Source: Chamaecyparis obtusa
Taxonomy: Eukaryota > Streptophyta > Pinopsida > Cupressales > Cupressaceae
DNA length: 64,000 nt
Assembly (NCBI GenBank): GCA_027943335.1
Contig: BSBK01002059.1
Span: 744,001 to 808,000, forward strand
Direction: 5' to 3'
In this document: piece after piece, positions 32,746 through 43,974 of the stretch
How the letters are laid out: each line of letters begins with the position of its first letter
Position numbering within the stretch: position 1 is the first letter of the stretch
Made by a program: the position numbers and the translations under genes
Notes under the pieces: model-generated
The model's database searches: none
Seen by the model: the letters and a program-made list of their open reading frames with translations, nothing else
Told to the model about the DNA's origin: nothing

Positions 32746-35215
32746 TATGTGCTTTTGGAGGTCTTGAATGTGAAAAAAAGGAAGCCTCCCTTATACCATG
32801 GGGTGACCTTGGAATCCTTAGATTGGTCAGGAGTAGAACTGCCATTGGTAATTGGAGCTCATGAGCATCTTGTTGGAGAAGGTAACTGTGTAGAATTGAA
32901 TAGAGGGTGACTCCCTTGCTGAAATTGAGACCGAGTTGTAACCATCATGAAAAGAAATGTTGTTTGACTAATAGAATGAGAAAAAGTTTCTTAGATATGG
33001 AGATAAGAAAAGCTAATAAAGATCACTTGTCAAGATAGAACAATAGAGATGGCTCATCAGAGGTGCTCAAGAAATTGCAGCAATCAATTGACTTAGGCTG
33101 AGATATAAGAAAGAATCTTGATTAGCAAGTAGCTAGAGAGGTAACTGTGGTGTGACAAGGGATTAAAAGTAGCATTTGTTAGGCTCAAACCCAATAGTTT
33201 TAACTCATTTTTTCAGTCTAGAACAAACCTAAGCATGCAGATAACAAACCAGCTTTAGGTAAGAATAGGAAAAGACACTTTGTGATAGGTTAAAATTCAA
33301 GTTTAGCAGCTCCAGATCACAACAGCAGCAAGACAACAGAATAACTCAAGATGATATTTCATAGAATAGCAGGATGCTATTTTGTATGAGGTAGTATGAT
33401 AGAATCCAGGCAGGTGATGCAATAAAGTGTATAGTATGCAGGTGAGAAAAATCAAGAATGATGTATCGCATGAAAATTCTCAGAAGGGTGTGTGATGATT
33501 AATTAGTATCGTACGACTCTTGACTAGTGAATGTGAAAAATAGAGTTTTAAAGGCAATTTGGTCAATGTTGTAGGTTGACAAGTGCAATTTCTTAGTTTC
33601 AAACATAGTGATATCAGAAAATAGACAAGTTTGCAAATAGTAGGTGATCAAACATGTCATAAAACACTTGAACAAGGGCAAAAGTAACCTTGTCAAGACA
33701 AGCACTTGGGATATCAAAGAGAAAAAAATCCTATGAGTACTACCATGATGTTTTTTGTTCAAGAAAGTTTACACAGGTAGATCACAGTGAAGAAAATTCA
33801 AGCACTTTCTAGCCTAGAAGGACAAAGGCTCAATACTCAACAACTTGGCCCACACTTGATGTCCCATTGCCTCACACAAAGTGGTTCCCCACAATAGATG
33901 TTGGCTTTGTCTTGGAAGTACCAATAACACAACCAAAGGAACATAGATGGTGAGTAGTCTTGGGGTGATCTGGGTTAGTCCACTAGGATCGATCCTTGCA
34001 CCAAGATGTTAAATGGAAAAATTGTGTGGCTTCTATCTATGGTTCATAGTAAGGGCTTCCATTCATAATACCCCACTTGCTCCCCAAAGGGACTCCTTAC
34101 CTTGCGGCAAGTAACGGACCTCATGGCCACAAGAGTACCTTAAGCATTCTTGCCTAGTATTTTCCTCATGGTCACAATCCCACAAGTACTCACACTAAGA
34201 AAAGACAAGTACTACATCTACCAAGGTTTTGTGTCCTTGATAGTCTTGATTTTATAGTGGGTCAGAATAGCAGGGTATTGGTTTGTACCCACTTGGGTCA
34301 TTCCTCTTGATTGCTCAAAAGAAGGCCTACTAAAGGATTCTAAAACTAAACAAGAAATGGATCAACCTTTGAGGGTCAAGATTGATAGTTCACCTCAAGG
34401 GTGAAGAGCATACTCTTCTATCTCAAAAATCTCTCCCAAACACACCAAGAAAAGTTCAATTAGCCTTCTTTCTTTTGAAATCTAAAGATGGGTCAAGATT
34501 TTTGGTTCACCACAAGGGTGAAGAGCATACTCTCCTACCACTAAAAGAATCTAATAACAAGATATTAAGTGCTAATAAAAGAAAGAACTAGTATATGCTG
34601 CACTTAAAAATGAAAGCAATGAACAAGAACTTGATTGTTTTTATGCTTTGGGCAGCCCTGCAAAAATGATTAGTAGCCCTTGCGCATTTGAAGCTTTGAC
34701 ATGAATTCTTTTGGAAAATATTCAAGCAATGAGGGAACACCTACAAGCACAACTTTTTAGCCCCACAATGGTTAGTATATCAAAATCAAGATAATCTTCA
34801 AGTAAAAACCTTGTCTAGATACATCAAATTAAAACTAGATAATAGAAAATCTAAAACTTGCAAGATAAAAGAGCTAAAAAATAGTCACTTCCAGGTCTAG
34901 ATGATAGTTTGTTGTCAAAAAAAGATCGCATGATACTTCACAGTATATGAGTGTGATACTTTCTTTTTATCCCATAGTTCATACTATATCCAGATGATAG
35001 AGTTCTATATTCTTGTGTAATTGAATGTTGTATGGGCACGTGATACTTTTACTGGAAGAGTATTGCACGACTATGTAATAAAATTTCACACAATATAGGA
35101 AGACTGTCGCATGATAATCTATGAAAAAAATAGAAAATAGCTGAAACAACAAGAAAAATATTAACAAAAAATTAGAGAAAATGCATGAAAATGAAAGGCA
35201 AAACAGAAGCATTCT
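32746..35215 (-). other. G3 leader
   Basis: Non-coding copy of the G1 leader, aligned throughout, with small indels and many transitions. The same internal repeats occur (34371-34420 and 34490-34540), as does the GATACT-rich cluster near the primer site (about 34900-35115). Confidence 0.75.
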
Positions 35216-35233
35216 GCCCCACGGTGGGCGCCA
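35216..35233 (-). other. primer binding site of G3
   Basis: On the minus strand TGGCGCCCACCGTGGGGC. As I know plant tRNA-Lys(CTT), this is an exact complement of its mature 3' end including CCA. Four bases separate it from the LTR end at 35238. Confidence 0.87.
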
Positions 35234-35237
35234 ACAA

Positions 35238-36130
35238 TGTACACTCAAAATGTGCACTTCTCTAAGTCATTGCTTCCAAGAGGATCCATGGATTGGAAAC
35301 CTTGAAAAGGTGACTTAGAGATCCCTAGGAATGGAGTGCAAGTGTGTTAATAGTGCTCTTAGCTAGAGCTAGTAAAGCATATGACTTTGCTAGTAAACCA
35401 TGCAATGGGAGATTCAAAGAGACAAGGGAAAGAATGCCAATATCCTAAAGAATCTTGATGAAAATGCAATGAAACTATGCTAGACTGAAGAAGGCAACTA
35501 AGCTATTGAAATGAAAGTATTACAAGCCCTTGCTAATTAAGCTATGTGAGTTAAGCTAGAGCATGAAAAGAAAACTAAGCTAGAATGCTATGAGAATTTA
35601 AGCTACAATGCAAAGATAAAGACTAGAATGCAATAAAATCTTCAAAAGCTCCAAGAAACCTACAACATAACATTAGCATGAAGTGTTTTGGATCCTAGAA
35701 TGAGAAGAGAGCTCTTCTTTTATAGAAAATGAGAATCAACAGATGATGGAGATTAAGAGGCAAAAGAGTTGATCAAGGGTGGAGTTTGAAAGAGGGATCA
35801 ATCCATGTGCACAAGTCTCCTCCAATGAGAAAGAAGTGTTGAGTTTTGAGCCTCATGTGAGACAAAAAGCCTTTTCTTCTTTTTATAAAATAGGAATAAT
35901 GTTTTATTTGTGCAACTTAGGATAAGATGTAAGTGGGGGATTTTTATTTAATAAAAGGGGAGAGAATTCCTTTTAATTAAATAAAGAGTTAGGATAAAAT
36001 GGTTAATCCATATAATATAATCGAATAAATGATAGAATTAAGATTTGATCAAGAATAAGCAATTGATGAATTTAGAAAATAATGTTCGCAAGGGGCTAAT
36101 AGTTCAAGTGACCATTTTTGGGTGATTACA
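35238..36130 (-). repeat. 5' LTR of G3
   Basis: An 893 bp LTR, minus strand TGTAATCACCC...GTGTACA, with minus-strand TATA at 35718-35724. High identity to 31270-32160. Immediately beyond 36130 a 24-base gypsy gag fragment begins, then the C1 element. Confidence 0.9.
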
Positions 36131-36154
36131 GAAGATGTGCATACAAGATGAAAT
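36131..36154 (+). pseudogene. gypsy gag scrap interrupted by C1 (left part)
   Basis: The 24 bases GAAGATGTGC... to GAAAT encode a RMCIQDEI-like block, the same gag block as at 6825-6850 (RMSIQDEISL) and 7843. The gene resumes at 53133 after C1. The last five bases, GAAAT, are the left target duplication of C1. Confidence 0.75.
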
Positions 36155-37382
36155 TTTTATCTCTATCGAGCATTAAAATGTTGTCATTAGTATCAAAGGT
36201 TACTAAAGATATCAGACGGTTACCTATATTAAGTCAGTTGGTACCTATAAGCAAAATAGACTAGTTGGTTAAGTATATATACCTAGCATCAGATAGTTTA
36301 CTGAACATCATCAGACACTGATACTGAGTGATAGTAAATACTGAGCATCAGAATGAACACCGAGTAGTTTATACAGTGTTTACTGATGATCACAGGAAAA
36401 TGACATAGTAATCAGGAATGACACATTCTTCTATGCAAATAGTTACAATAGATCAGAAATCATTTTACCAAGATTGAGGATCATTTATTGTTGAGATATT
36501 TATTAAATGTGATGGAGATCTTATGTAATAGTTTGATCTAGGTTATTTTTGTACACCGTAGATCTTAGGGTTATGTCTAAGATTTGTAACCTAATTTTTG
36601 TTAAGTGGCATAAAACAGTATGCTATATAATTGTATGTTTGCATAATTTTTTCGTGTGAACTGATGTATGAATGTATAAGCACTTGAAGCACTTGCCTAA
36701 CTTCAAGATTATCAGTTGATAGAGAAGAACAATATACATAGGAAATCAGATTAAGCAGAATCAGAGAAGGCTAACCAAGCAGTTCAGAGCAGAGATTCAT
36801 CATAGTAAAGGTGATATTTTATCAATAGTTTATTGATCTGTATCAAACAATCAAGTTTTCATTAGTAGATAATTACCTATTACTTTCTAACAATTGTAAT
36901 AGAGTTTTAGTTAAATCTCTTAACAGAGTAGACTTGACAGTCTTTTGTAAATCTCTTAACCAAGTGCACACTCAAGTAGTGTTGCTAAAATTGTATCACT
37001 AGGTAGATCTAGTTGATCTAATATGTTACTCCTAATAGGGTAAGATCACCAGAAGTGATCAAAACTTGTAGCCCTAGTAGGAAAACCCTTTTTATCTGTA
37101 GTAGTGAAGAATTTGTGGGTGTCATCCCCACCACAATTTTTACCTTCTGACAAGGGTTTCTACATTACCAAAATTCTTGTGTTATGGGACTATTATATTA
37201 TTGATTTCATGTTGTTTACTTTCAAAAGTTGCATGAATGAATGATACATGCTTTAGATACAAGGTATTTTGCAAGGTTACTATTGTTTACTATTATAGAT
37301 CTGAAAGGTTTATGAGTAAAAGTTTTTGTGGGCACTGATTCACCCCTCCCCTCTCAATACCCCATCTCTCCTAATTCCAATA
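36155..37382 (+). repeat. 5' LTR of C1
   Basis: A 1228 bp LTR whose first bases have decayed to TTTTATCTC (TGTTATCTC in the 3' LTR) and whose end is TTCCAATA (TTCCAACA in the 3' LTR). It aligns with 51906-53132 throughout. TATATAA at 36624-36630. The start of U3 carries repeated ACTGAGCATCAGA / ACCGAGT motifs. Confidence 0.9.
36624..36630 (+). promoter_or_regulatory. TATA box in C1 5' LTR
   Basis: TATATAA in GCTATATAATTG. The same motif is at 52375-52381 in the 3' LTR. Confidence 0.6.
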
Positions 37383-37384
37383 AT

Positions 37385-37396
37385 TGGTATCAGAGC
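37385..37396 (+). other. C1 primer binding site (initiator tRNA-Met)
   Basis: TGGTATCAGAGC, two bases after the LTR end. This is the standard 12-base complement of plant initiator tRNA-Met used by copia and many gypsy elements. Confidence 0.92.
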
Positions 37397-37446
37397 TCAT
37401 TTCTCTTATTGGACAGTTTAACCACTGAAGGGTAAAGATCTAAGAC

Positions 37447-38811
37447 ATGGAGAGGTATAAGCTAAAAAAGACTATTGAGAATCAAAAGATTCAGATGCAG
37501 ATGTTTATTGACTAGTACAAGAAAGCCAAGGAAGGACTAAATAAATTACTGGTTGAAAGGAAGAACCTAGCTATTCTCCAAAATGAGGTCAGTTACCATG
37601 AAGAAGCAATTGATGATATATTTGATCATATTGGATCTAGTTCTGGAAGTATTTCTGATGGATTTGAAAGTATAATCTCTGATTTGTCTGAAAAGAATTA
37701 GGATCTAACCGAGCAAGTGAAAGCACTACAAATCGGTCAAGAGTCTCAGAAGGTGAGAATGGTAGAGACAATGAACAATGCTAGACAAGGTAAGAAAGAA
37801 AGGAATCTGGCTATTGATGAATGAAGACAAATGACTGAATAACTTCAAGATAAAGAAAGTGAAATATAGAGACTCGCTGATCTTCACTTTCAATTATCTA
37901 ATCTGATGATGACTGTGAATCAAGAGGTCAACCAAGTAAATGGAGAATTGTCAAGAAAACTTGAAGAAGTTGCAAGACTCAGAGAGGAGAATGAGAAGCT
38001 TAGAAATGAAGTGAAAACTCAACAACAACACAATGAAATGAATAAATTGGTTGAGGATAGTTCTAAGAAGATTGATGACTTTCTGATTAATCAAAGAAGA
38101 TTTGGAAGCAAAGCTGGTCTAGGCTATACCGGTGAAGGAGAATCATCACAACAAGTTGAACAAGTTAACAACAATCAAAATCAAAGACCTAAAGTGTTGA
38201 CATGTTATCACTATGGCAAATCAGGACATACATCTATTGTGTGTAGAAGCAAAGCACAAGGTAAACATCCTGTCACTCCCAAATTCAATGGTTATTTCTA
38301 TTATTGTGGTAAGTACGGTCACCAAGCTTATGAGTGTAGAGGTAAATAGAATGATATTGCTAACAATACTACTGTGGAGAAAATATGCTATACTTGAAAT
38401 AAAAAGGGACACATTGCACGAGAGTGTCAGGCTAAGATGAAACAAGCATGGACTCCTAAGCAAAAAACATAATGCAAGTCTTATCAAATGAAGAGACAAG
38501 GTAACTCTTATGTATGGGATTATAACATATGGGCTAACTGTGTTGCATATGGTAGATATGGGCACATTCCAGTGAATTATAACACGAAAAGATGGGCTGG
38601 ACAATCAAGAAGCTGGACAAGCACTAGAATGACATGTATGCATTGTCATAAGGTTGGTCATTTAAGAAAGGACTACATAGACTAAGTACCAGAGGAAAAC
38701 CATGTATTTGAGAGTGGAAACACTATTGCGGACATCATGAAGATAAGGAACACTATGTGGAGAAATGATGTAGAGCATCATGCAAACCATTTACATCATC
38801 TAGGATCTTGA
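37447..38811 (+). pseudogene. gag-like ORF with coiled coil and five zinc-knuckle-like units (C1)
   Basis: One frame from ATG 37447, with about ten stops. The N-terminal half is heptad-rich and predicted by eye to be coiled coil (ELSRKLEEVARLREENEKL around 37950-38000). The second half carries five CCHC-like units near 38200, 38300, 38385, 38535 and 38635: CYHYGKSGHTSIVC, YYCGKYGHQAYEC, CYT(stop)NKKGHIAREC, CVAYGRYGHIPVNY and CMHCHKVGHLRKDY. Every unit has lost at least one ligand, usually Cys to Tyr. Zinc knuckles of gag bind RNA for packaging. Five in a row is more than the one or two usual for gag. No capsid motif is recognised, so a different RNA-binding protein is possible. Confidence 0.75.
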
Positions 38812-40632
38812 TGATCCAATCTCCATTTAATCATTCAAATATTAGAAAAGAGGAAAATACTATCTTCTTTCACAAGATCAATCAACAAAATACTTCTTTG
38901 GTTCCTTTAACAAACAACTTCAATTTTGTCCCAAGTTTTATAGTTTTCAAAGATAGAGTTATTTGACCCACTAAAACTCAAAACCAAAATTTCTGGATAT
39001 AATAAAGTTTTTAGATAACTACAATAACTATCACCTCACAAAATTATAAGGTCTAAGGAACCAATTTTATTCCTCAAACAATTATTATTTTAGACTGCAC
39101 ATTCTGGTCCATATCTTTGTCATAATTCAAAATTAAAACACCAAACCCTGCCAGGGCATCTCATATCTTTCTCAAAATGAATCCAAATGATACCAAAACA
39201 ATTGAAAAGTTTCCATTAATTATTATAGTTTCAAAATATGTAATCCATTTATTTTTCCCACTCATAAATCATTCTACAAGAACAAATCATTGCCTGTAGC
39301 TCCAATAGAGATCTTTAAAAACCAGTTTCCACTCAAATATGCATAACTTTCACAAATACAAATAAAAAAAACTCAAACCAAAAGGGAATGAAATTTAATT
39401 CAAATATATTTCCAATTAATATTCCTAGAGGTCCTGATTCTCCAAAATCTATCTGTGCTAAATGTTTCATTCTGACTGTGGTCAAGCAGTCCCAAATCTG
39501 CAAATAACAACTTTTACCAAAACTACCATAACTTATTCAAAATGAAATGAAATTACTCCAAACCAAAAGGAGAAGAATAAAATTCATCCTAATATCTAAC
39601 CATTACATATTTACAAGGTTTCCATGCCGTACATGGTCATACAAGGCCTGGAACCAACATTAAAATTGAAAAACCAATCAAAATAACAATAATAGAATGC
39701 ACCAAAAATGTATCAAAATATTTCTTCCTCTCAAAATCTGATTTGTTTCGACCATAAAATAGTATTTATAATTTATTTTTTATTTTTTAACTTCATAACC
39801 AACTCCTAGACCAACTATCTACCTTTTTACATCTTTTTTGCAATGTTTGCAACTTTCTCAATGTTGCATTTTACAACTTTTTATGCAACTTTTACATTTT
39901 TGACAAAATGACTTTAAAACTTTGTCAAACCTCTCTATACATATCCCAATGGAATATTTAAGACCTTTTATAATTTTTTTACCCTTCCATGGGTCTTTTA
40001 TACAAATTTGACCATGTAGACCTAAACATGACCTATTTGACAACTTGAGCAATATTGTGCACATGCTTACATTTCTTGTCAATACATTTACAAATGGATT
40101 AAAAATGAATCAATACATCATATAATTGACTTTAAATGACTCAAAAACCTTATATATCTCATAGTGACCTCTAGGATTCTGTGCTCCTCCACCAAGAAAG
40201 ACATCTAATGGGAATGCTGAATCAAGTAATGTTGTCGATGAAACCTCGTCTACTAGATTGGGTGACATCGGTTCCTCCACCTAAGGTGATATAGGTATGT
40301 ATGGGACTGACACTTCAAAGTGATCACATTTTACATACAATTCCTTATATATGATGAGCACATACCAAATCTACATGAAAAGAGATGCATTATGGTTTAT
40401 ATGTTTTGAGCTAACAAAGTCACATAGTCAGTTAAAGTTAGACTGAGCGTTGGTTACCCATCTGTATTCACTATTTAAGGTTAACCAATCACATGCATTA
40501 ATCAAGGGAGAAATTGCATGTTAACCGAGCTGTTGATAATCTCTAGTTGTTACCAAGCTGATAGCTGTAATGAACTGAAAGGTAGGTCAAGCATTTAATG
40601 CACAAACGTTTGAGTGGAAATATTGAAAAGTC
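38812..40632. other. non-coding C1 interior between the two ORFs
   Basis: About 1.8 kb of AT-rich sequence without a supported ORF. It includes a degenerate repeat of ~183 bp (see 39162-39710). A short coding-looking stretch at about 40185-40320 (RKTSNGNAESSNVVDETSSTR in one frame) may be an exon-like or decayed piece; I cannot assign it. From about 40400 the sequence resembles a promoter region leading to the TATA box. Confidence 0.5.
39162..39710. repeat. degenerate ~183-bp tandem repeat
   Basis: Phrases of the type CATAACTTT..CAAAATGAA..ACTCAAACCAAAAGG recur at 39162, 39342 and 39527, a spacing of 180 and 185. Similarity between units is low but extends beyond the anchor phrase. Confidence 0.45.
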
Positions 40633-40640
40633 TATAAATA
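40633..40640 (+). promoter_or_regulatory. internal TATA box ahead of the C1 long ORF
   Basis: TATAAATA in AGTCTATAAATACGTGG, 200 bases before the ATG at 40842. A pyrimidine-rich CA-containing segment follows about 30 bases downstream, and a 170-base leader follows that. It is the only strong TATA in this interval. It suggests the long ORF had its own promoter and was not read only from the LTR. Confidence 0.5.
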
Positions 40641-40841
40641 CGTGGAAACAGAGTTCATTTTTTCACATTGCAATTTTAAAGAGTAAAGATTTCACAGAGA
40701 AGAGTTTGAGCTAAAGGATTTTTAGAAGGATTCAAAGCTATTGTAGATCAAACTGGCATCACTCTTCATTGATTCTGAGTAAGTTCATTTGCAACTGAAC
40801 ACATTCGTCACTTACTTTTTTCTGAAACCCTAAATCTAGTT

Positions 40842-42365
40842 ATGCCATCAACTTCGACTACAAGAAAATCACACAATGTTGTGGAAGAGATAAATCTAAT
40901 AGTTGCAACAAATTTTGAAGAACCTAAATACAAACCTCACCCCAAAATTACATCTCAAGCAGATTTAGTGGGTGCTTTCTCAAGCATCCCACCTAGGGTT
41001 TTGTTAATAGAAGACATACGGTCATATATTCACTGTAAGATTAGGGAAGTAGGAGATTTTGAAACAATTGTTGCATATCAATAGTTGTGTGGCATCGATG
41101 GAAAATTGAAATCGGAATTTAACCAGATTGAGAAATCAGGATTGTTGTGTGCCATGCACTTTCTACAAAAGTTCAAGATAGAGTGGATCAAGGTTGTATT
41201 GAGTCAGTATCATGATGGGAAGTTTTAGTTGGATAAACTAGTTGAGGTCACAAAGAAAATGTTAAGTAGGGTTACTGGTTATCCTACCACCGAAAAGGAA
41301 AAATCTTTTCGAAGCTCATTCTGAGAAGATGTTGAGAAGAGTACCAGAGAAACATGGGATGGTTGTGAATTGAAGATCTCTACAATTAAAGACCTAGTAG
41401 TAAAATTTGCATCACATGTGATTGGGTACAAAATATTTTAGTCAAGCAGATTAAACAACATACCTTGTCGTGCTGTTGACATGGCATACAAAATAGTAAT
41501 GAAAGATCATTAGGTAGATCTTGCAGAAGTTCTCTTGACACAACTAAAGGAGAATATGAAGACAATAAGGTCACAAAAGACAATCACATGTAAGTTTGGT
41601 TCACTCCTTGTTTGTTTGTTTTTCTATCTACAAAAGCATTTCCCTGGCATTGGTAAAATGAAAATATCAACAGAAAAACTTATCACTGTACAAATTTTTG
41701 AAATGTTGAACAATTTGGGAGATAATATGAATAGAGTTTTTGAAGAATATTTTAAAGATTTTAAAGCTAAGATGAATCTAAGAAGTAGGATTCCAAATGA
41801 ATTAGTTGAGAAATTTGAGATGGATATATGTTTTTTGGTAGACACGGATCACACAATGATAAAATTAGTTGAACCTAGAATAAAATGGCTAGCATCAATG
41901 GGCTATGAAATGGATTATGATTTTGGTTTGAAGTCAATCATGACACTGCTAGCTTTACCAAAAGACCCCAAGGCCACTATGTTTGGAACCTATGAAGAAG
42001 CCAAGTCTAGAATCAAGATAGGTTTGGTCATTAGTAAAATGACAAGGAAGTCTAAGAAGATGGAAAAGTTTTTATTTGAGAGATTTGAGAAGGATGCAGA
42101 CTCATCTGAGAAGTCATCAGTTGAACAGGAAACTGAAGGTCAGTTAATGTTGGTTGACAAGGCTTATGATAGTGAGGAGACCGAATCTGAAGAAGAACAA
42201 GAAGCTACATTGGTTCCTCCCATTATAACTCCAAAGAAGAGGTAGTTGCCAGTGCAAACTAGTGCATGCACAAGGTCAACAACTATAGCTACTACAGCTT
42301 CACCACCAAAGAAGAAGGTAGCTAAGAAGGTAATAAAATGAAAGGCTGCTACACTGACAAGGACC
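40842..42365 (+). pseudogene. C1 long ORF, N-terminal part
   Basis: Single frame from ATG 40842 with about six stops and no frameshift, up to the M1 insertion. The N-terminus is polar (MPSTSTTRKSH). The globular part includes PPRVLLIEDIRSYI, VTKKMLSRVTGYPTTEKEK, a conserved-looking FASHVIGYKIF..SRLNNIPCRAVDMAYKIV segment (41400-41500), and FGSLLVCLFFYLQKHFPGIG (41597-41656). An acidic Lys/Glu-rich tail follows. The pattern (FVxxxLxP-like, RAxxxYxI, then a hydrophobic FxxLIxxL..HFPG) recalls plant 'putative transposon protein' ORFs; this is a weak resemblance by eye. Function unknown. It continues in phase at 49561. Confidence 0.65.
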
Positions 42366-43974
42366 TGTTAGTAATCAAAATTGTAGATGATCAAAACTCA
42401 ATCAGAAAACTCTAATTTATAACTCTAGCAGTCCCAATAGATGCATCAACAATAATCAATACTAAGGTATTAAGGATTTTCAATCCTTCTTCTCTTTGAG
42501 CTTAAAACTTTAGGTGGGTATTACCTTTCTAGATTGGATTCTTCAAATATCACAACTATGATCTATATAATTGATACAGATCTAATCATATAATTCATAC
42601 AATTTAAAGTAAATCATTTTAATTTGATTGATGGTGAAAAAAATTACAAAATAAGCATAGACTAGTGCCTAATCCTAGGGCATCAGAGTCAATAAATGAA
42701 CATCTATAGGAAATCTCTCAAATCAAACACACCCAAACCCTAGATAAGATGCCTTGCAAATTACCCTCTTATGCATAAATCATATCATCTAATTCATGTA
42801 TGAACACATAAATCTCAGAGACCTCTTTCAAGATTTATCCCTTCCTTGAAAGGAACTCAAATTTCAACCCCACTATCTACCTTGTAGTAAGATTGATGCA
42901 GGGCCCTCCGTAGGTCATCATCTCGTACAAAAACTTCCAGAGGCCATAAATTTTGACTCAGGTCTGGGTTTTTGCTAAATTTTTTTGGGTGTGTGCCTCA
43001 GGTGGTGGCATTTGTTTTCCCAATGAATCACAGATTGATTGGGGTCCATTTTAGCACATTTTCAAGAGCTGAAAGTTTCATCTCGGGCTCTGAAATCAGC
43101 TTTTAGTGTTTTTTCTCTAGTTTTTAGAAAGTTCTATTTTGTAATAAATTTTAGTTTATGTTATCAAATCTTTGATATTAGTTGGCAATTCATTCTAACT
43201 TAGTCGAGGGCATGTTTAGGGAAAATCTTAGCTTTTTAGGTGTTGTTTCAAAAATTACCAAAAATGGCAAAAAACATGTGGAAAAAAACTACCAAAAAGG
43301 GTAATTTTTGGATTTCTTATTTTTTCTAGTTTTTTGGTTACTTAAGGGTTTGTAGAGAATTGTAGAGGGATTCAGTGATGAATGAATAATATTGAAGGTT
43401 TGAAATCTATGTTTTTATCCGGTAATTGAGTATTATTGTTAACAAAGGACTATGTGCTACATCAAAGATATGCCTAAAATTCTTTGCAAATTTAAACATA
43501 CAGAGAAATCAAAACCATACAGGAAGAAAATAAGAAATATACATGGAAATTTAGTTTATTTTATTGATAAACCTCCAGTATCAATACATTCAAAGAAACA
43601 TGGATTCCTTGGAATCAAAGACTAAATCTATAAGCTCCTATGACAATATGTATTTTTTCCACCAGCATCTGGTGTGAGAGAGAAACAACTATATATAGAG
43701 AGACCACCTTGGGATCCTTGAGAAAGGGATGCAACAAGCTACAGGTGGCTCTGATAGTGACTTGCGCTAGAATACAAAAGCTTTACAGTTTACAATAGAA
43801 AAAAAGGAAAAATGGCACCAACTTTGTTTCTTCTTGGAGTTGAATTTCCATTTTGAGTTGCACCTTTGTCTGCATGTATTTAGATGCAACTGTTGAAGTT
43901 TGTTGTGTGAATGATGACCACCTAATTGGCTAACTTACATCATCCTATGTATGATTAGTTTCTCTTCTTGTGCT
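42366..43974 (-). other. non-coding 3' part of M1
   Basis: No supported ORF. A minus-strand TATATATAG-type box lies at about 43690-43699, the kind of signal expected in an LTR. The segment is LTR-like in length and position, but its partner at the other end of M1 was not found. Confidence 0.4.

Larger units (their letters stand above)
31270..36130 (-). mobile_element. G3: internally deleted gypsy element in tandem with G1
   Basis: Order on the minus strand: 5' LTR 36130-35238, primer site, leader, start of gag, then a jump straight to the 3' tail, polypurine tract and LTR 32160-31270. All of gag's main body and pol are missing. The 32446-36130 segment repeats 28457-32160 with high identity, an interval of about 4 kb. 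The deletion joint is near 32445, in the codons following DDIS, where G1 continues into gag. No matching target duplication flanks it, as expected when one LTR is shared. Confidence 0.85.

Noticed and set aside
37385..37396. TGGTATCAGAGC as part of a tRNA gene
   Set aside because: Only the 12-base complement of the initiator tRNA 3' end is present, next to an LTR; no tRNA cloverleaf surrounds it.
38190..38685. Cellular CCHC zinc-finger gene of the CNBP type
   Set aside because: It sits directly after a primer binding site inside an LTR pair, has no introns, and carries a coiled-coil gag-like first half.
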